Positions 12,533 to 24,094 of a stretch of 64,000 bases of DNA are shown here, one piece after another. The notes beneath the pieces are model-generated. The model was given only the letters and a program-made list of their open reading frames with translations. It searched no databases and had not been told where the DNA came from. The first letter of the stretch is position 1, and each line of letters opens with the position of its first letter. A program made the translations under genes and the position numbers. This DNA comes from Climacium dendroides. Taxonomy: Eukaryota > Streptophyta > Bryopsida > Hypnales > Climaciaceae. Location: assembly GCA_950106755.1 (NCBI GenBank), contig OX467082.1, forward strand, positions 8,432,001 through 8,496,000. Reading direction: 5' to 3'.

Positions 12533-12758
12533 TGGATGGTACAGTACAGTAGTGAACTAATCCTCAAGAGTTTTCATTAATAGTCTCCATTAACCTGCAA
12601 AAGCAAGTTGACCTCATTCATAACAACCGTCCACAACAAGTTGCCAGCTAATTATAAGTTATTCAACCAATCAAAATGATTGCCCACTATCGGTAAGCGA
12701 GAATGGAGGAATTTCTTTTGCCGATTCATCGGTATCCACACGTTCCCCGAGCGGCGCG

Positions 12759-12850
12759 TTAAGGTGCGCTTACATGCTGGTGGGTGGGTTGACGGCTTGG
12801 ACTGTAGTGCCAATTCTGCCCACCGATCCAGCATGTAAGCGCGCCCTTAA
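12759..12850. mobile_element. 92-bp terminal-inverted-repeat element bounded by TTAA
   Basis: The left arm TTAAGGTGCGCTTACATGCT pairs with the right arm AGCATGTAAGCGCGCCCTTA, with one or two mismatches or gaps. TTAA stands at both edges. There is no coding capacity and the superfamily is uncertain. Confidence 0.65.
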
Positions 12851-12906
12851 GTTATCATTCTTAGCAGAATCTAAGAAATATTGGTGTAATGTAATGTATA
12901 GAAACG

Positions 12907-13190
12907 AGGGGCAATACATGGGTCGATCCTCCCTACCCTTGTATTGCCCCTCATGGTTTAGGGCCAGGGAGGATTGCCCCATGTATTGCCCCGTGTTTTA
13001 CCCCTGCAGAAAACACTGAAATTTTTTATTTGCCGCATATGGTAAAATCTGCAAATTCTGAATTCAAAATGATTGAAATACAAAATTTAAGTGGCACAAA
13101 ATAGGGGACAATTTTTACATTTACCCTACGATTGGGCAATACATGGGTCAATCCTAAACCATGGTCCATGGTTTAGGTCAAACGGCATAC
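12907..13190. repeat. Nested inverted repeats sharing a GGGCAATACATGGG core
   Basis: The core GGGCAATACATGGG at 12909 recurs at 13134, and inverted forms occur near 12948 and 12976-12992. At 13153-13177 there is a perfect 25-bp palindrome with arms CCTAAACCATGG around one central T. These look like overlapping remnants of one hairpin element family downstream of the SecY copy. Confidence 0.6.
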
Positions 13191-13260
13191 TAAACCAATA
13201 AGAGTTTCCATTTCCCCAAACAGTCGTATAATACAAGGGTTCTACCCAAACAGAAAGCCA

Positions 13261-16200
13261 TCACTTGGGTCCGCTTAAATTGTCCACATCGTAGAATTCA
13301 ATGGTCTTAAGTATACTTCTGTGAGACAAGTTCAGCTTGCACTCACCTTTCGAGCTGTATCCGTGGCAGAGCCCACAAGGATGAGAACCGAGGTGCCTGA
13401 AAAGTCACGAAAGGCGGCCAAATGTGTCACTCCTTCCACAAGAAAGGGAGCTAAGGCCATGAGACCAAGGAAGCCTGACCCCAGCACTGATATACGTCCA
13501 ACACCTGCACAAAAGGAAAAAGCAATTTAGCCATCTGCAAGACGTTGGGATTTCCTGAAACTTTTCCTCGAAATCTTTCCTCCCATATGAATGGTATAAC
13601 AGCACCACCCCATTGTATGATAAACTCAACCCCGAAAGTATAAGATTAAAAAGAAAGTCACTTTGGAAGCTAATGGTTCATTTCTAGTAACTTTCAAAAT
13701 ATATTTCTATGGTATGATTTCCTTCTTTCTGTGGGTACATTTTGTTACCATCCTCGAAGTTTCTTAAGCGACTTGTTTCAACTCCAATACATACGGAAGC
13801 AGACGCTTTTCGCACTTGGAGGGTTGTGAAAGCTTCCAAGGAAAACTTTCACATTGCTTTGTAGAAATATGAGAATTACACTCCCCAACGTGGTCAAAGA
13901 CGTGAGCAAGGATAGCATACACTTTCGATGAAGGCCGTATCCTCTTTTCCAGGTCGAATACAAGGAATGGATGCACCTTGCCGCTTCAGTTGGTCATTCC
14001 CATCCCTGGGATCAAGCTGCAAAAATGTGTACAAGTAATTGAAAAAGGCAATCAAAAGGACGCTCGCAGGGACCGAGGTACAAGGAGCCTGTAACCATAA
14101 CCACGCATATCATAGTCAATGACACGATATCCAGAACGATCCGTACACCAAAAGATGCGTATATACTTCTGCTAAAAAATATGACATTAAGTGCACGAAG
14201 TCTTGAAGTTGTCAAAATAGTTAATAAAACATTCTAGAGGAACATACTAAATCAACCAGACATTCCGTGTTTAAACAGCTCCTACTGGCTGTCTGCTGCA
14301 TGGTGGATGTTCGTTTCTACTACGTAATCTAAAAACTCACAATGTCAAGAGTTTAATATAAAAACTAAGCTACATACCGTTCGGGTAGGATGCAACTGCC
14401 GCATCCTTCAGGAATGCAAGGCCAGAAAACCGAGCAGCAGAGGCAGGGAGGGCAAGCAACGAGGAAGCGAAGGAAATCGGCATCACGCCTGAGCTATTCA
14501 CCTGTAATAAATTGGTTAAACAAAGTGTTACTTCAAAGTCTTAATTATAAGCCAAAGCACTGCATTTCATCACCCGAAAAAGACCAAAGATCCATGTTTT
14601 TATTATGACCGATTCGAATGACCAGACTGAAAAATCAATGATTCAAATGAGACCAAATTTAAATCACCAGAGTCATTGCATGTATTGGTCAAAAAACAAG
14701 TATAATCGGACAAAGAAAGACACAAAATTGCTACTCAAGTCTGCTAGAAAAAATATGACTCCCAATTCGGGCTTCTTGGTGTAATCACAATTGCAAACCA
14801 CTAGAGACAACTAATACCTTGAATGGAAGATACGCACATTTTCTTAAACCCTTGTTGCTGTCTTTGAATCGGGAAGCGTAATTGATGGGATTTTTCCTCT
14901 GACTCCTGCAACCACAACAACTTCTGAAGATTTGCAAATCCAATTAAAGAAAAAAACAGACAGAAACTCCAAGAAAAAAAGAGAAAAATCAGCCTTCTAG
15001 TGGAGCATAATCTCAATTAGCAGAAAGCAACCCTCCCAAGTGCTAATTCCTGCCAACTGTACTGTCATTTAAGGCGATTTCTCACATAAGTAGTGCCAAA
15101 TTGATGCGAATTGAAGAGTTCCTACCTGCGCGTACACGATGCCCAACACAAGGAGAAATTCCCCAATACTGCCTGCCAATTCCTTGGTAATTGCCATCGC
15201 TGACAGCTTGAGCGACCGTCCGACCCATGGACGAAGGCAGGTACGGTACAATGTTGGTGAAGATGAGCAGTGAGGTGCCGTTCCCCAGCTTCAAATCAGA
15301 AATTTTCTCCCCTATGAGCATGGTCAGCACCGCTCCCAGTGTCAGCGCTCCCACTGCTGAGAATGCCCACTTCGCTGAGAAGTCCGTCACATATGGCCGG
15401 ATGTACGTTACTTGCCCTACTGCCTGCCAGGCACCAGTTTCAGCAACGCTTGCATTGGGTATGATCAAAGCATCTTGTGTACATACGCTTATTTCTATGC
15501 ACAATTCAATACATTTAGAGTTAAACATATTGTGCACATACGCCTTTTCCTTAAGCCCATCCCTAGTGTCCGTATTTGATAATTCAGTGGAGCACACCAT
15601 ACTCTTCTAAGACCTATTGAAGTCCTACAAACTCAAATTTTCAATCAATAAAAATGTTGGAGGTATACAATAAGGGGTGAAGAAATTCGTAATGGTTTCA
15701 TTCTATTTTCAGTGAAATATATCCCACTAGTTTAATTACAACCGTGCAAGGTCAAATGTACAGTACATCCAACTTTGGACCATTACAAAGGTTTCTCCGA
15801 TCCGTTTTGTAACCAAAAGTCGAAGACTGAGCCAGATAGAGGATGAAAATCAAAACTCTTAGCACATGAGCAAAATTTGGGTTTCATCAAAATTTGAGTT
15901 AAGTTTAATTCATTGCTCAGTCCGGAAAAAAATTGTACGGCTCCATCGAAGATATTTCCAGTTAATACAACATGTAAGAATGCAACGCTACATTGCATAG
16001 AATGTCTAACAAAACATGTGCTTTCCAGGTGTGAGAAGAACTCATCAACTCCATATAAAACTTGCTCTTACTCCCTTACAATTTCCATGCAAAAAAGTGA
16101 GTACCCATAGACATTTAGCCAAGTCATGATTACACCATTTGCTAAATAGTTCAAGAATGTCTGTTCCACCAACGGCATTTTGTTGCTAGTTTTCACTTGC

Positions 16201-17320
16201 TAGTCAGAATAACAAACTTCGATTAAAGTCAAACCTGGATGATACCAAAGCCCACTGACGCATACTTCGTCCACTGCAACACCTTCCGTCCCGCCTCGCC
16301 TTCCTTCTTCTGAAGGTCCTGCAGTTTGGGAAACACTGTCCCCAGAAGCTGCACTACAATTTGAGCATTGATGAACGGTACAACGACGCAACACCCAGTC
16401 GCCCAATGCTGACCCCTGAAAATGTGTCCAGGGTGCCCAAAAGGCTGCTCATGTCGATGCTCCCTTGGAAGGCTGAGCGGTCCGCTCCCCACAGCGGCAC
16501 ATATCCAATTCGAGAAGACACCAACCATCTCAAGAGCAGCAGAAACGTCTCCGGCAATTTGCTCTTGAAAAATTCCCCGAAATCCAGGCTCTTATCCTCC
16601 ATGGCCGCTGCACAATTATATCTCAATGAAATCAATCCTAAAACCCTCACCAAAACCTAATATCTGACCAAGAATGCATGGTTATTAAATTATTGAAAAT
16701 TGATTGTGAAAATAAACGGAATTCAGATGCAGCCGAATTTTCATTGATCACCAGAATCAGTAAAGAGCACACACAATCACACCTCTGCCAATTTAACCCT
16801 AAAACCTTATCAAACCCCTAAAATCTCAGCTCTTCAAAACCGTGATTCTATTTCAATTCAATTCAAATCCAGAGCCTATTGATTCGGCGGCGTTGCAAAT
16901 TAGCTTCCCAAGAAACAAGGATTCATAGTTTCAAAATGACGAATCTGATTGCTTATATATTTCAGAACCGACCTGCCGCGCCTCCCGAGGAACTCCCCGA
17001 GCCAGACCTCGACATCATGAAAGTCGATTGAATGGCATTGCATGAAAATGGCTGTGCTCTATCGATGCCAGGCCCTAAAGGATCAAGCATTCGTTGTCTC
17101 CTTCGGATTCTTGCTCTCTGTCAATTGAAAGCGATGCCCTACAACTCGAATTCTTCTTTTTTCGAACTCTCCTGCATGAGCTAATTGGAAAAGAGCGTGG
17201 AATGTGTGAATCACTCCACAACCGAGTCCCATGAAAGGAGCTTCGTGCCACAGAGATGGCCCCCATGAATCTGGTGGCAGTGGATAGTCCCCACACGGAA
17301 GTCATTGCCATCGTCTCCAC
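13261..17320 (-). pseudogene. Plastid SecY translocase (SCY1) pseudogene, introns retained
   Basis: This is homologous to chloroplast SCY1, the thylakoid SecY channel. Exon-like blocks: 17320-16973 (transit-like, METMAMTSVWGLSTATRF), 16607-16235, 15423-15126, 14905-14818, 14501-14378, 14088-13923 and 13504-13261. Splice sites look intact, and conserved runs such as EKISDLKLGNGTSLLIF and GTSVLILVGSATDTARK are well preserved. Reading frame is lost about seven times relative to the family: between transit region and DPLGPG near 17080; about -7 nt before VPFINAQ near 16381; +1 after GNYQGIG near 15170; about -2 before NYASRF near 14890; about +4 before VLLIAFFNYLY near 14070; +4 after ATDTARK near 13343; +1 near 13310. 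No in-frame route avoids these. Retained introns mean it is not a retrocopy. A functional copy elsewhere is inferred. Local sequence error is the alternative, but the neighbouring genes show none. Confidence 0.85.
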
Positions 17321-19024
17321 AATATGCTTGGAATTTCTCCTTAAAAGAGTTTCATGCTCATATCATTTGAAACTGGACAAGGATTGGCGAATCTGCACTA
17401 AAATGAGACGGAAAAGTTTCAAAAAACGTGGGATTCTGGGTGAAAATTTTCTGAATGTTGGAAGAATTGCTTGGATTTGAAGGTGATGGAGTCGGTGATT
17501 TCTCGGTAAGGAGACAGCAATTCCCGGCGACTCAGCTGCACTTTCAGTTGTTGCAGGGCAATTTTTGTACAGTAGAAAGAAGGAGAATGTGGATGGGATG
17601 AGATACGCGTATGTCAACCAGGGTATCCAGCATACCAGGGTATGTCCAAATCAGGGTATCGATCTTGATGTCCATCAGTATTGTACGGGTATGAGATATT
17701 TCGGCCGGGGAATCCCTAAAAAGGATCAATCGGCATTTTTTGGTTAATTTGGAAGTTCAATTAAAGTATTTGATTGATGTCCACCACCTCTTATCGGTGA
17801 GACCCTCGACATATTCAATACAACCTTAGTATCAACCATTGCATGTAAACCCAATAAGAAAGTCTTGATTTAGCCTTTGTTGTATTGGTTGAAGATATCT
17901 CAAATCTAAACCCTTTGAAGAGTTTAGATATTCTTATCCTATTTTAAACATTTCTTTAGAATTGATGGGATTTATTCTTGACCTTTTCATTCATTCTCTT
18001 AGAATATTTCAATCTTGAAGCTAAAAATCATCTTATAATTGTTGACTACGCTTGATTCCTTGAAGGTGAAGTTTTGTCTTTCAACATTTATAAAAACAAA
18101 ACATGTATGTCCTATAACTTGTGCATTTAAAATAAAGGTGGAGAATATATGCAAAGAAATTTAACCAAAAAAACTTTCATATTCATTTTTTTTTAAATTG
18201 TAAAGTAGAAAGTAGTATTGAATGAAAGATAAAATACATATGCTTATAATTTTTGGAATGGTGAGAATTTCCTAAGAATGGTGAGAATTTCCTAGTAGAA
18301 AATTAATATCCTTTTTTTAAATTTTTATTTGAAAACTTTCAAACTTGTTAAGAACAAAAGACAACTTCATATGTTTTTACTACCTTCACTGGTGCAAAAT
18401 AAAACTCCTTGTAACTTTTTCCTCCATTAGGAAAAAAATTGAATCCCAATAGAGGCTGCTTCGTAATGCAAAAGCTTGGGTGGGAAGAGCCTTCTCGACT
18501 CACTAATTAGGTTATGAATTGCACAACAAATTCAAAAATTTATCATCATTACTCAATCCATCTCCATGATCTTATAAATCTCGTGATGGTTTCATCATGA
18601 AGAATGAAGCACACACCAAGTGGTGATCCTAATGAGGGTGTGGCCACCTTCATATTCATTCAATTAGTGTAAAAATTAGTAAGAAAACTTAAGACCTCTT
18701 TGTGGGTTCAATTTTTTCCTAATGATTATTCAAGATTTAGTGGTTCAAATGTTTTTGGACATGTATCAATCTATAAAATCTCCCATAAAATAATTAATAT
18801 TTTTTTATAATATATTTTTTGTTGCTTGTTTTGACAATGAAATTGAAAAAATCCTTCCAACATTTTCAATATTTATTGGAATGGCATAAAACAAAGCTTC
18901 ACATGTAAATTATGATGAGTAACATCCATCTTAAGAAATTCAAGCAAAATTTCCAAATTATGAAGTCAATAGAGCTTGTCCAAGTTTTCAAAAAGCCTAA
19001 AGTGGGCTCCTTGGTCCTTTAGAT
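17321..19024. other. Intergenic region, AT-rich beyond about 17.75 kb
   Basis: About 17321-17750 may hold promoter remnants of the SecY copy. The rest is AT-rich with no gene. A short tandem duplication of GAATGGTGAGAATTTCCTA lies near 18257-18296. Confidence 0.4.
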
Positions 19025-19305
19025 GTTAATGTAAGCACCCCAAAACCACCACTTTTTTGCTATTGTGCATAGTAATCAAATTTTCATATTTTCTTATTGG
19101 CAAGTGAAAGGAGGTTTCAACACTAGAGAACACAACATTTTGGATACCATATGCAAAAATTAGGATGGATTCAAGTTTTTTTTGGTAGAGATTCTAAAAT
19201 TATTTCTTCCACAAAGGTACAAATTGATTTTGGAGATGTACAAAAAGTGAAGACAGTGGCTTTGGATCAATGGCGCATTTACCACGTTGCCTACCCCTTA
19301 ACTTA
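19025..19305 (+). mobile_element. Family A miniature element, copy 3, degenerate
   Basis: The body is clearly homologous to 5481-5750 in the same orientation, for example GGCAAGTGAAAGGAGGTT and TTGATTTTGGAGATGTACA. The AGGTAGGTAC termini are eroded, so the edges are approximate. Confidence 0.65.
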
Positions 19306-19330
19306 AGGTAAGAGGTTTTAAAAGCACACA

Positions 19331-19504
19331 AGCATTAAAATTGCCCACCTCCTCAAATGTACACTATTTGTACATGTTACTTTTTCAAAATAGCCTTCTG
19401 CAATGTACAAGTAGTGTACACTATTTGTACATGTTACTTTTTCATAGCCTTCCTTAAATGTACACTGTTTGTACATTTAAGGAAGGTAAGCGATTTTAGA
19501 GCTT
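19331..19504. mobile_element. Family B hairpin element, copy 2
   Basis: It begins ATTAAAATTGCCCACCTCCT and ends in the inverse GGAAGGTAAGCGATTTTAGA. The interior has repeated ACTATTTGTACATGTTACTT segments, giving a duplicated loop compared with 10519-10631. It is joined to the family-A copy by a spacer also shared (inverted) with the 10.6-10.7 kb spacer. Confidence 0.65.
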
Positions 19505-22029
19505 TGTGTCATTTCAACTTCAAAATTTCATAACTAATTCCACAAAGCTCAAAAAAATATGAAACTACTTAGGTTAGATGCCAATTCCACTTACCTTTCA
19601 AAGAAAATTTACTGAAAAATATTTCAAGGAGTTTCACTTCCCCAAAATCCAATTTCCCCTTTAAATGGGTGCTTGGAGGCAAATCAGCCAGGGAGTCGAA
19701 GGAGTTGAGCTGAGACGGTGGGGTCAGGACCATGCTGATGATCCTCAACCTGAACCCCGTTAAGACCATAGTGCTACAACATACCCCTATAACTGCCCCC
19801 TATTGTACTCTAAAAGTGTCCTTTAAACTCTAAGTACTAAAGATATACAATATTGTTTACCAATGAAGTAAGGATCCTTTCGCATCCTTACAAAGGAGCC
19901 CCCTACATTTGAAGAAAAATTGTCTTGTATGGCTCTTCAACCAACCTCAATCCTTGAATTGACTAGAAAGTCCCCTTCCAAGTACATCGCAAGTAGAGTA
20001 CCTTCTTAACATGAGTAAGACCATTGTTTTGTTATATTGAGGTACAACTACATCTAAAATCGCACAAAATAAGCAATTTAGCCTGATTTCTACTATTATA
20101 TTGGAAAACTTTTTGTGGGGTCTTGTTGGTAGGCAAAAGAGGATTATAGATTCCCTTAAAATGCATTTATTGGACAATGTATGAATAAGGTATGAATTTT
20201 CAAAGAGTTGAAATTAGGTGTTTTGAGAACTAACTAGAGACTCTTATGAATAGGAATACATTTTAGGCAAGAATCTTTGTTTAGTGGTTTTAGAAAGTGG
20301 TCAAAATGTTACCTTATGTTATGTACATTTGAGGAATGCAGTTGTAGGTACACAATGGAAAAGGTGCCCCTATATTGGGCATTGAGTGGACTTTGGAATT
20401 TTAGGGGTCAATCACAACCCTTGTACACCTACCAACACACCTACCAAGTACACACCCACATAAGACAACCTAGATACAACAATAAGATTGCTTTTAAAAA
20501 TTAAATTGAAAAATCCTACATCATATTGATATCATTGATTCATGTACAACATTCATTTAATGTGAACAATAAGAAGGATAGAAGAATAAGAAGGTGACAA
20601 TAAAAATGAAAAAATGGTGAAACGATAGAAACATTTTATTTCTATTTCAATGGAAAAAAAATTTCATTCTTTTTCTCATCTTTTTACTTCTATGTTTCTT
20701 CTTTTGCTCATCCAATGCTTGATTGGATTGGATTGGATTGTGTTTGTATCAATGTAATTAGTCGTGACTTTTTGAATTGAAATCTCAAAAGCACTCATTT
20801 TAATGAGTTGAGAGTGGAAAACAAGGTAAAATTAATGATGATCGTTGTATCCATTTTCCAATCAAACCTATAGATGCACATCTCAAGATATGAACATCTA
20901 ATGCTTGGATTGATTGGAAACAATCAAATTTTACAATTGTAATTGTTCTACTCCATTCATGTTATCACAAGGCGAATTCTTGGGGAAGACTACATGATAA
21001 TTCTATTGGAGTTTTGATTGTATTCATAATGAACACTTCAATCATTTATCATTGTGCATGTCATCTAATGTACATATTAGAGTTTTCAATGTACTTATGG
21101 TAACAATGCTATCATTGTGTAGGTTTCATCTTTAATCTGCTTCAACCATCATTGCAACCAAAATATCAATTACTTAACCCCTAAAAGAGTGGATATACAT
21201 TGGATAGATGATGAATGTGTTTTCACTAGTAGAAAAGGTGCTCCAAACCACACAATTGGCAAGGGAGACTATGCTTAGTCCTGGGTGCCTTATCTTCTAG
21301 TACGTGTTTCAAGAGCTCTTTGAGGGAGCTATAAGAATGGATGAAGTGCATTTAATTTGTATGCTAAAAGAACAAATTTTGTTAGCTAGATGGCATGGAT
21401 ATGTAACCAGCTTGGTCACCTGTTGCTTCATCATTTTTGCACAGGGTTCTAAATCAATTCATTTACGGATGGGAACAAAAAGAAACCATCCAAAATTGAA
21501 AATCTTCTTAACTACATAACATTGTTAACCTTCACTGAGGGGATGGCTTTTGCTCCCCCCAAAGTGGGAGCTTCACAATGAAGCTAGAATTTACCAAGTG
21601 AAGAGAAAGTAATATCATAATAAGACCAAAACAATATCATGAATAGGAAAAAGGAATGATCCATCCAATCGATGACAACCAAGGCAAATTCAAGTTACCT
21701 CCACCAATTGGATACCTGGGATTATAGGTTATATGAAGTCATACTTTATTTTGCCTAAAAATTGCACCTTTGCCCCTCCTACAAGGCTCTCTCTGGGTCA
21801 AATAATCAAATACCCCTAAAACAACACAAAAGACAAAAATTGTCCAATGAATGACTCAAAATATCTCTTTTGTGGAGTGAGATGCAATTTTTCATCCACC
21901 ATTTTTATAGTGGAAAGGAGGGGCATTCAGTGTCATTGAAAGGTAAGAACCACCTTCATTGAAGGCATTTTTTTAGTGTCATTAAAAGGTATGAACCACC
22001 TTCATTGAAGGCATTTTTTTTTAGGAATA
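19505..22029. other. AT-rich intergenic region
   Basis: No gene is recognised. A GATTG microsatellite-like run lies near 20730-20750. At 21224-21306 an 83-bp segment begins CACTAGTAGAAAAGG and ends with an imperfect inverse (CTTCTAGTACGTG), possibly a decayed CACTA-type miniature element. A 49-bp tandem duplication (GTGTCATTGAAAGGTAAGAA and its copy) lies at about 21925-22021. Confidence 0.45.
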
Positions 22030-23524
22030 TAGAGATTCACTGTTACACCAGCAACTATACCTTTGCCATGACGGTGAGCTCTCTCTTGCAGGTATGGTTC
22101 CTCCTGCTTGCGCAGAAGTTCAGTTCCATGTGGTCAACTTTAAGATATTCCCCAGAAATCAAAGTCGCTCACGCCATTACAGATCGTTCACTGCCTGGGC
22201 CAAATCCCGGACCCTTGCAATTTTTGCATCGAAAACTGAGCTTACATCGAAACCGACGCGTAAGCTTTACACATTTCCCAGCTAAGCTTACTGTAACTTA
22301 CTGCTTCCAAATGTGTGTTTTTCGAATGTTTCTACTTTGCCAATAACGCTGCTAGTTTGCTAATAAAACACTTCAAATGTTTAACTTGTGGAATTCATAT
22401 CTTTCACTGTCAATGAAAACTACTGTTAAGCGCGTAGGAAGCTCTAAGAATTAATATTTGATAACTTACAAGCAAAGTTTCTGAGTCAGAGAGCATTCAA
22501 CCGAGGCTGGAGTTTCTTACAGTTGACCGGGAACTGAAAGTGAGCCAGTGTCGCTAAGAGGAAGTTAAAAAAAAACAGTAGAACAGGGAGGGGGCGACTG
22601 ATGAACAGTTGAGAACCTGAGGTGCGAAACGTGCCGGATCTTAACTTGCAAGTTGCCAGAAAACACCCAATGAAACACCGAAAAAGAGGAGAATTCCACC
22701 GTGACATGTAATTGGACCTGTGGAAAGTCGTCACACCTTTGTGGATGACGATTCACATCCCTTTCAGTTGTGTTTTTGCCCGCGACATCGATCTGGTGAG
22801 TCCCTCATCGAGAAAAGTAGAACTCCTGATCAAATTCTATAACAATTTCCTTCTTCTGTAGCTCATGTAGCCATGTCTGCAATTATTGCAAAGACATTGG
22901 GATGAATTGAACCTTCTTATATAAGTCCGTCTCTTGGAAGTTGTCATATACCACACAAATCTCTTCTCCACTCCAGCACTGACAGTCCTTATGAGAATCA
23001 TTGCAAGGCTTCGAGTCGATCTCTGAGAAAGCCAGGGACTGAGACGCAGGAATGTGCAGAGGGTAAGAACTAGTCAGGAATGATTGCAACAGAATATTAC
23101 TAGATCGATCAATTTCTGTCAACTTTCTGTCCGCGTGCACTCAGTAGTTGCAGCGCTTGAGTGCCAGTTTTTGAAGCTAGTGTGTGACTGCGAGTGGCAA
23201 GTAATCTTTGAGTACTGAATGCAATCAATTGCAATACATTCACCAGCTCTGCAGCGCATGTGTACGCAATAATGCCTTTCAGACTTTTCGTATTCGGCGT
23301 ATAATTAGGGGACAGAGTGCGCACCTTACTTTTCCCAGTGACAGTGCCTGTCTCCCGAACCTATATCAAGTACCGGTGCTTTCAATCATGAGAGGTTCTT
23401 TATTCAAGGAAGCTCACGGTTTCAAGATGAAAAATCATGTCGATGGAGCTAGCACCGATTTACAGAGTTTGAGTGGAAATTTCATAAGAGTATCGTGGAA
23501 TTGAATTGGTTGTTGGGTGTGGCT
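22030..23524. other. Less AT-rich region upstream of the repeat-protein gene, no clear gene
   Basis: Composition resembles gene neighbourhoods more than the AT-rich gaps. Several short open stretches exist on both strands (for example 22005-22346 plus and 22486-22734 minus), but none resembles a known family. It could contain promoter or untranslated exons of the gene at 24095. Confidence 0.3.
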
Positions 23525-24000
23525 GGCTTAGCAAGGTGGAGAGCACATAGAGCTGAAATACGACTCGCAAGAAACTCAAATAAGGTGAAGGTCGACATAG
23601 ACTGTTGTAGAATTGAAATACGATTGTCTAGACAAGGTGTAGGTCGACAAAGACGATCGTAGAACTGAAATACGACTGTCTAGACAAGGTGGAGGCTGTT
23701 GTAGCACAGAAATACGTACGACTGTCTAGACTCTAGACAAGCTAGGTGGAGATCGACTTAGACTGTTGTAGTACTGAAATTCGACAGACTAGCCTCTAGA
23801 CAAGGTGGAGATCGACAGACTGCTGTCGAACTGAAATTCGACAGACTAGACCCTAGACAAGGTGGAGATCGACACAAACTGCTGTAGAACTGAAATTCGA
23901 CTGACTAGATTCTAGACAAGATGGAGATCGACAGAGAGTGCTGCAGAACTGAAATTCGGCTGTCTAGGCAAGCTAGGTGAAGATCGACATGAACCCTTGT
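23525..24000 (+). repeat. Diverged tandem repeat, about 60-70 bp per unit
   Basis: About seven consecutive units share the order GACTGTTGTAGAACTGAAAT, then TCGACTGTCTAGAC, then AAGGTGGAGATCGAC. Units differ by substitutions and small gaps, so period is approximate. Each unit carries a TCTAGA-type palindrome. The array ends about 95 bp upstream of the ATG at 24095 and may lie in its promoter or 5' UTR. Confidence 0.75.
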
Positions 24001-24094
24001 AGTATAGAAGCCCAGGTTCCAACAAATTCTAAGTGAAGATCGGTGGAACCACTCTTTTAGCAAACTGTCCGAATGCGTTGCTAGTTCCATCACC

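Noticed and set aside
13764..13976. A frameshift in the SecY copy after FIES near 13923
   Set aside because: An intron donor (GTGTAT at 13922) joined to 13504 restores SVGRISVLGSGF in phase, so this apparent break is a splice site.
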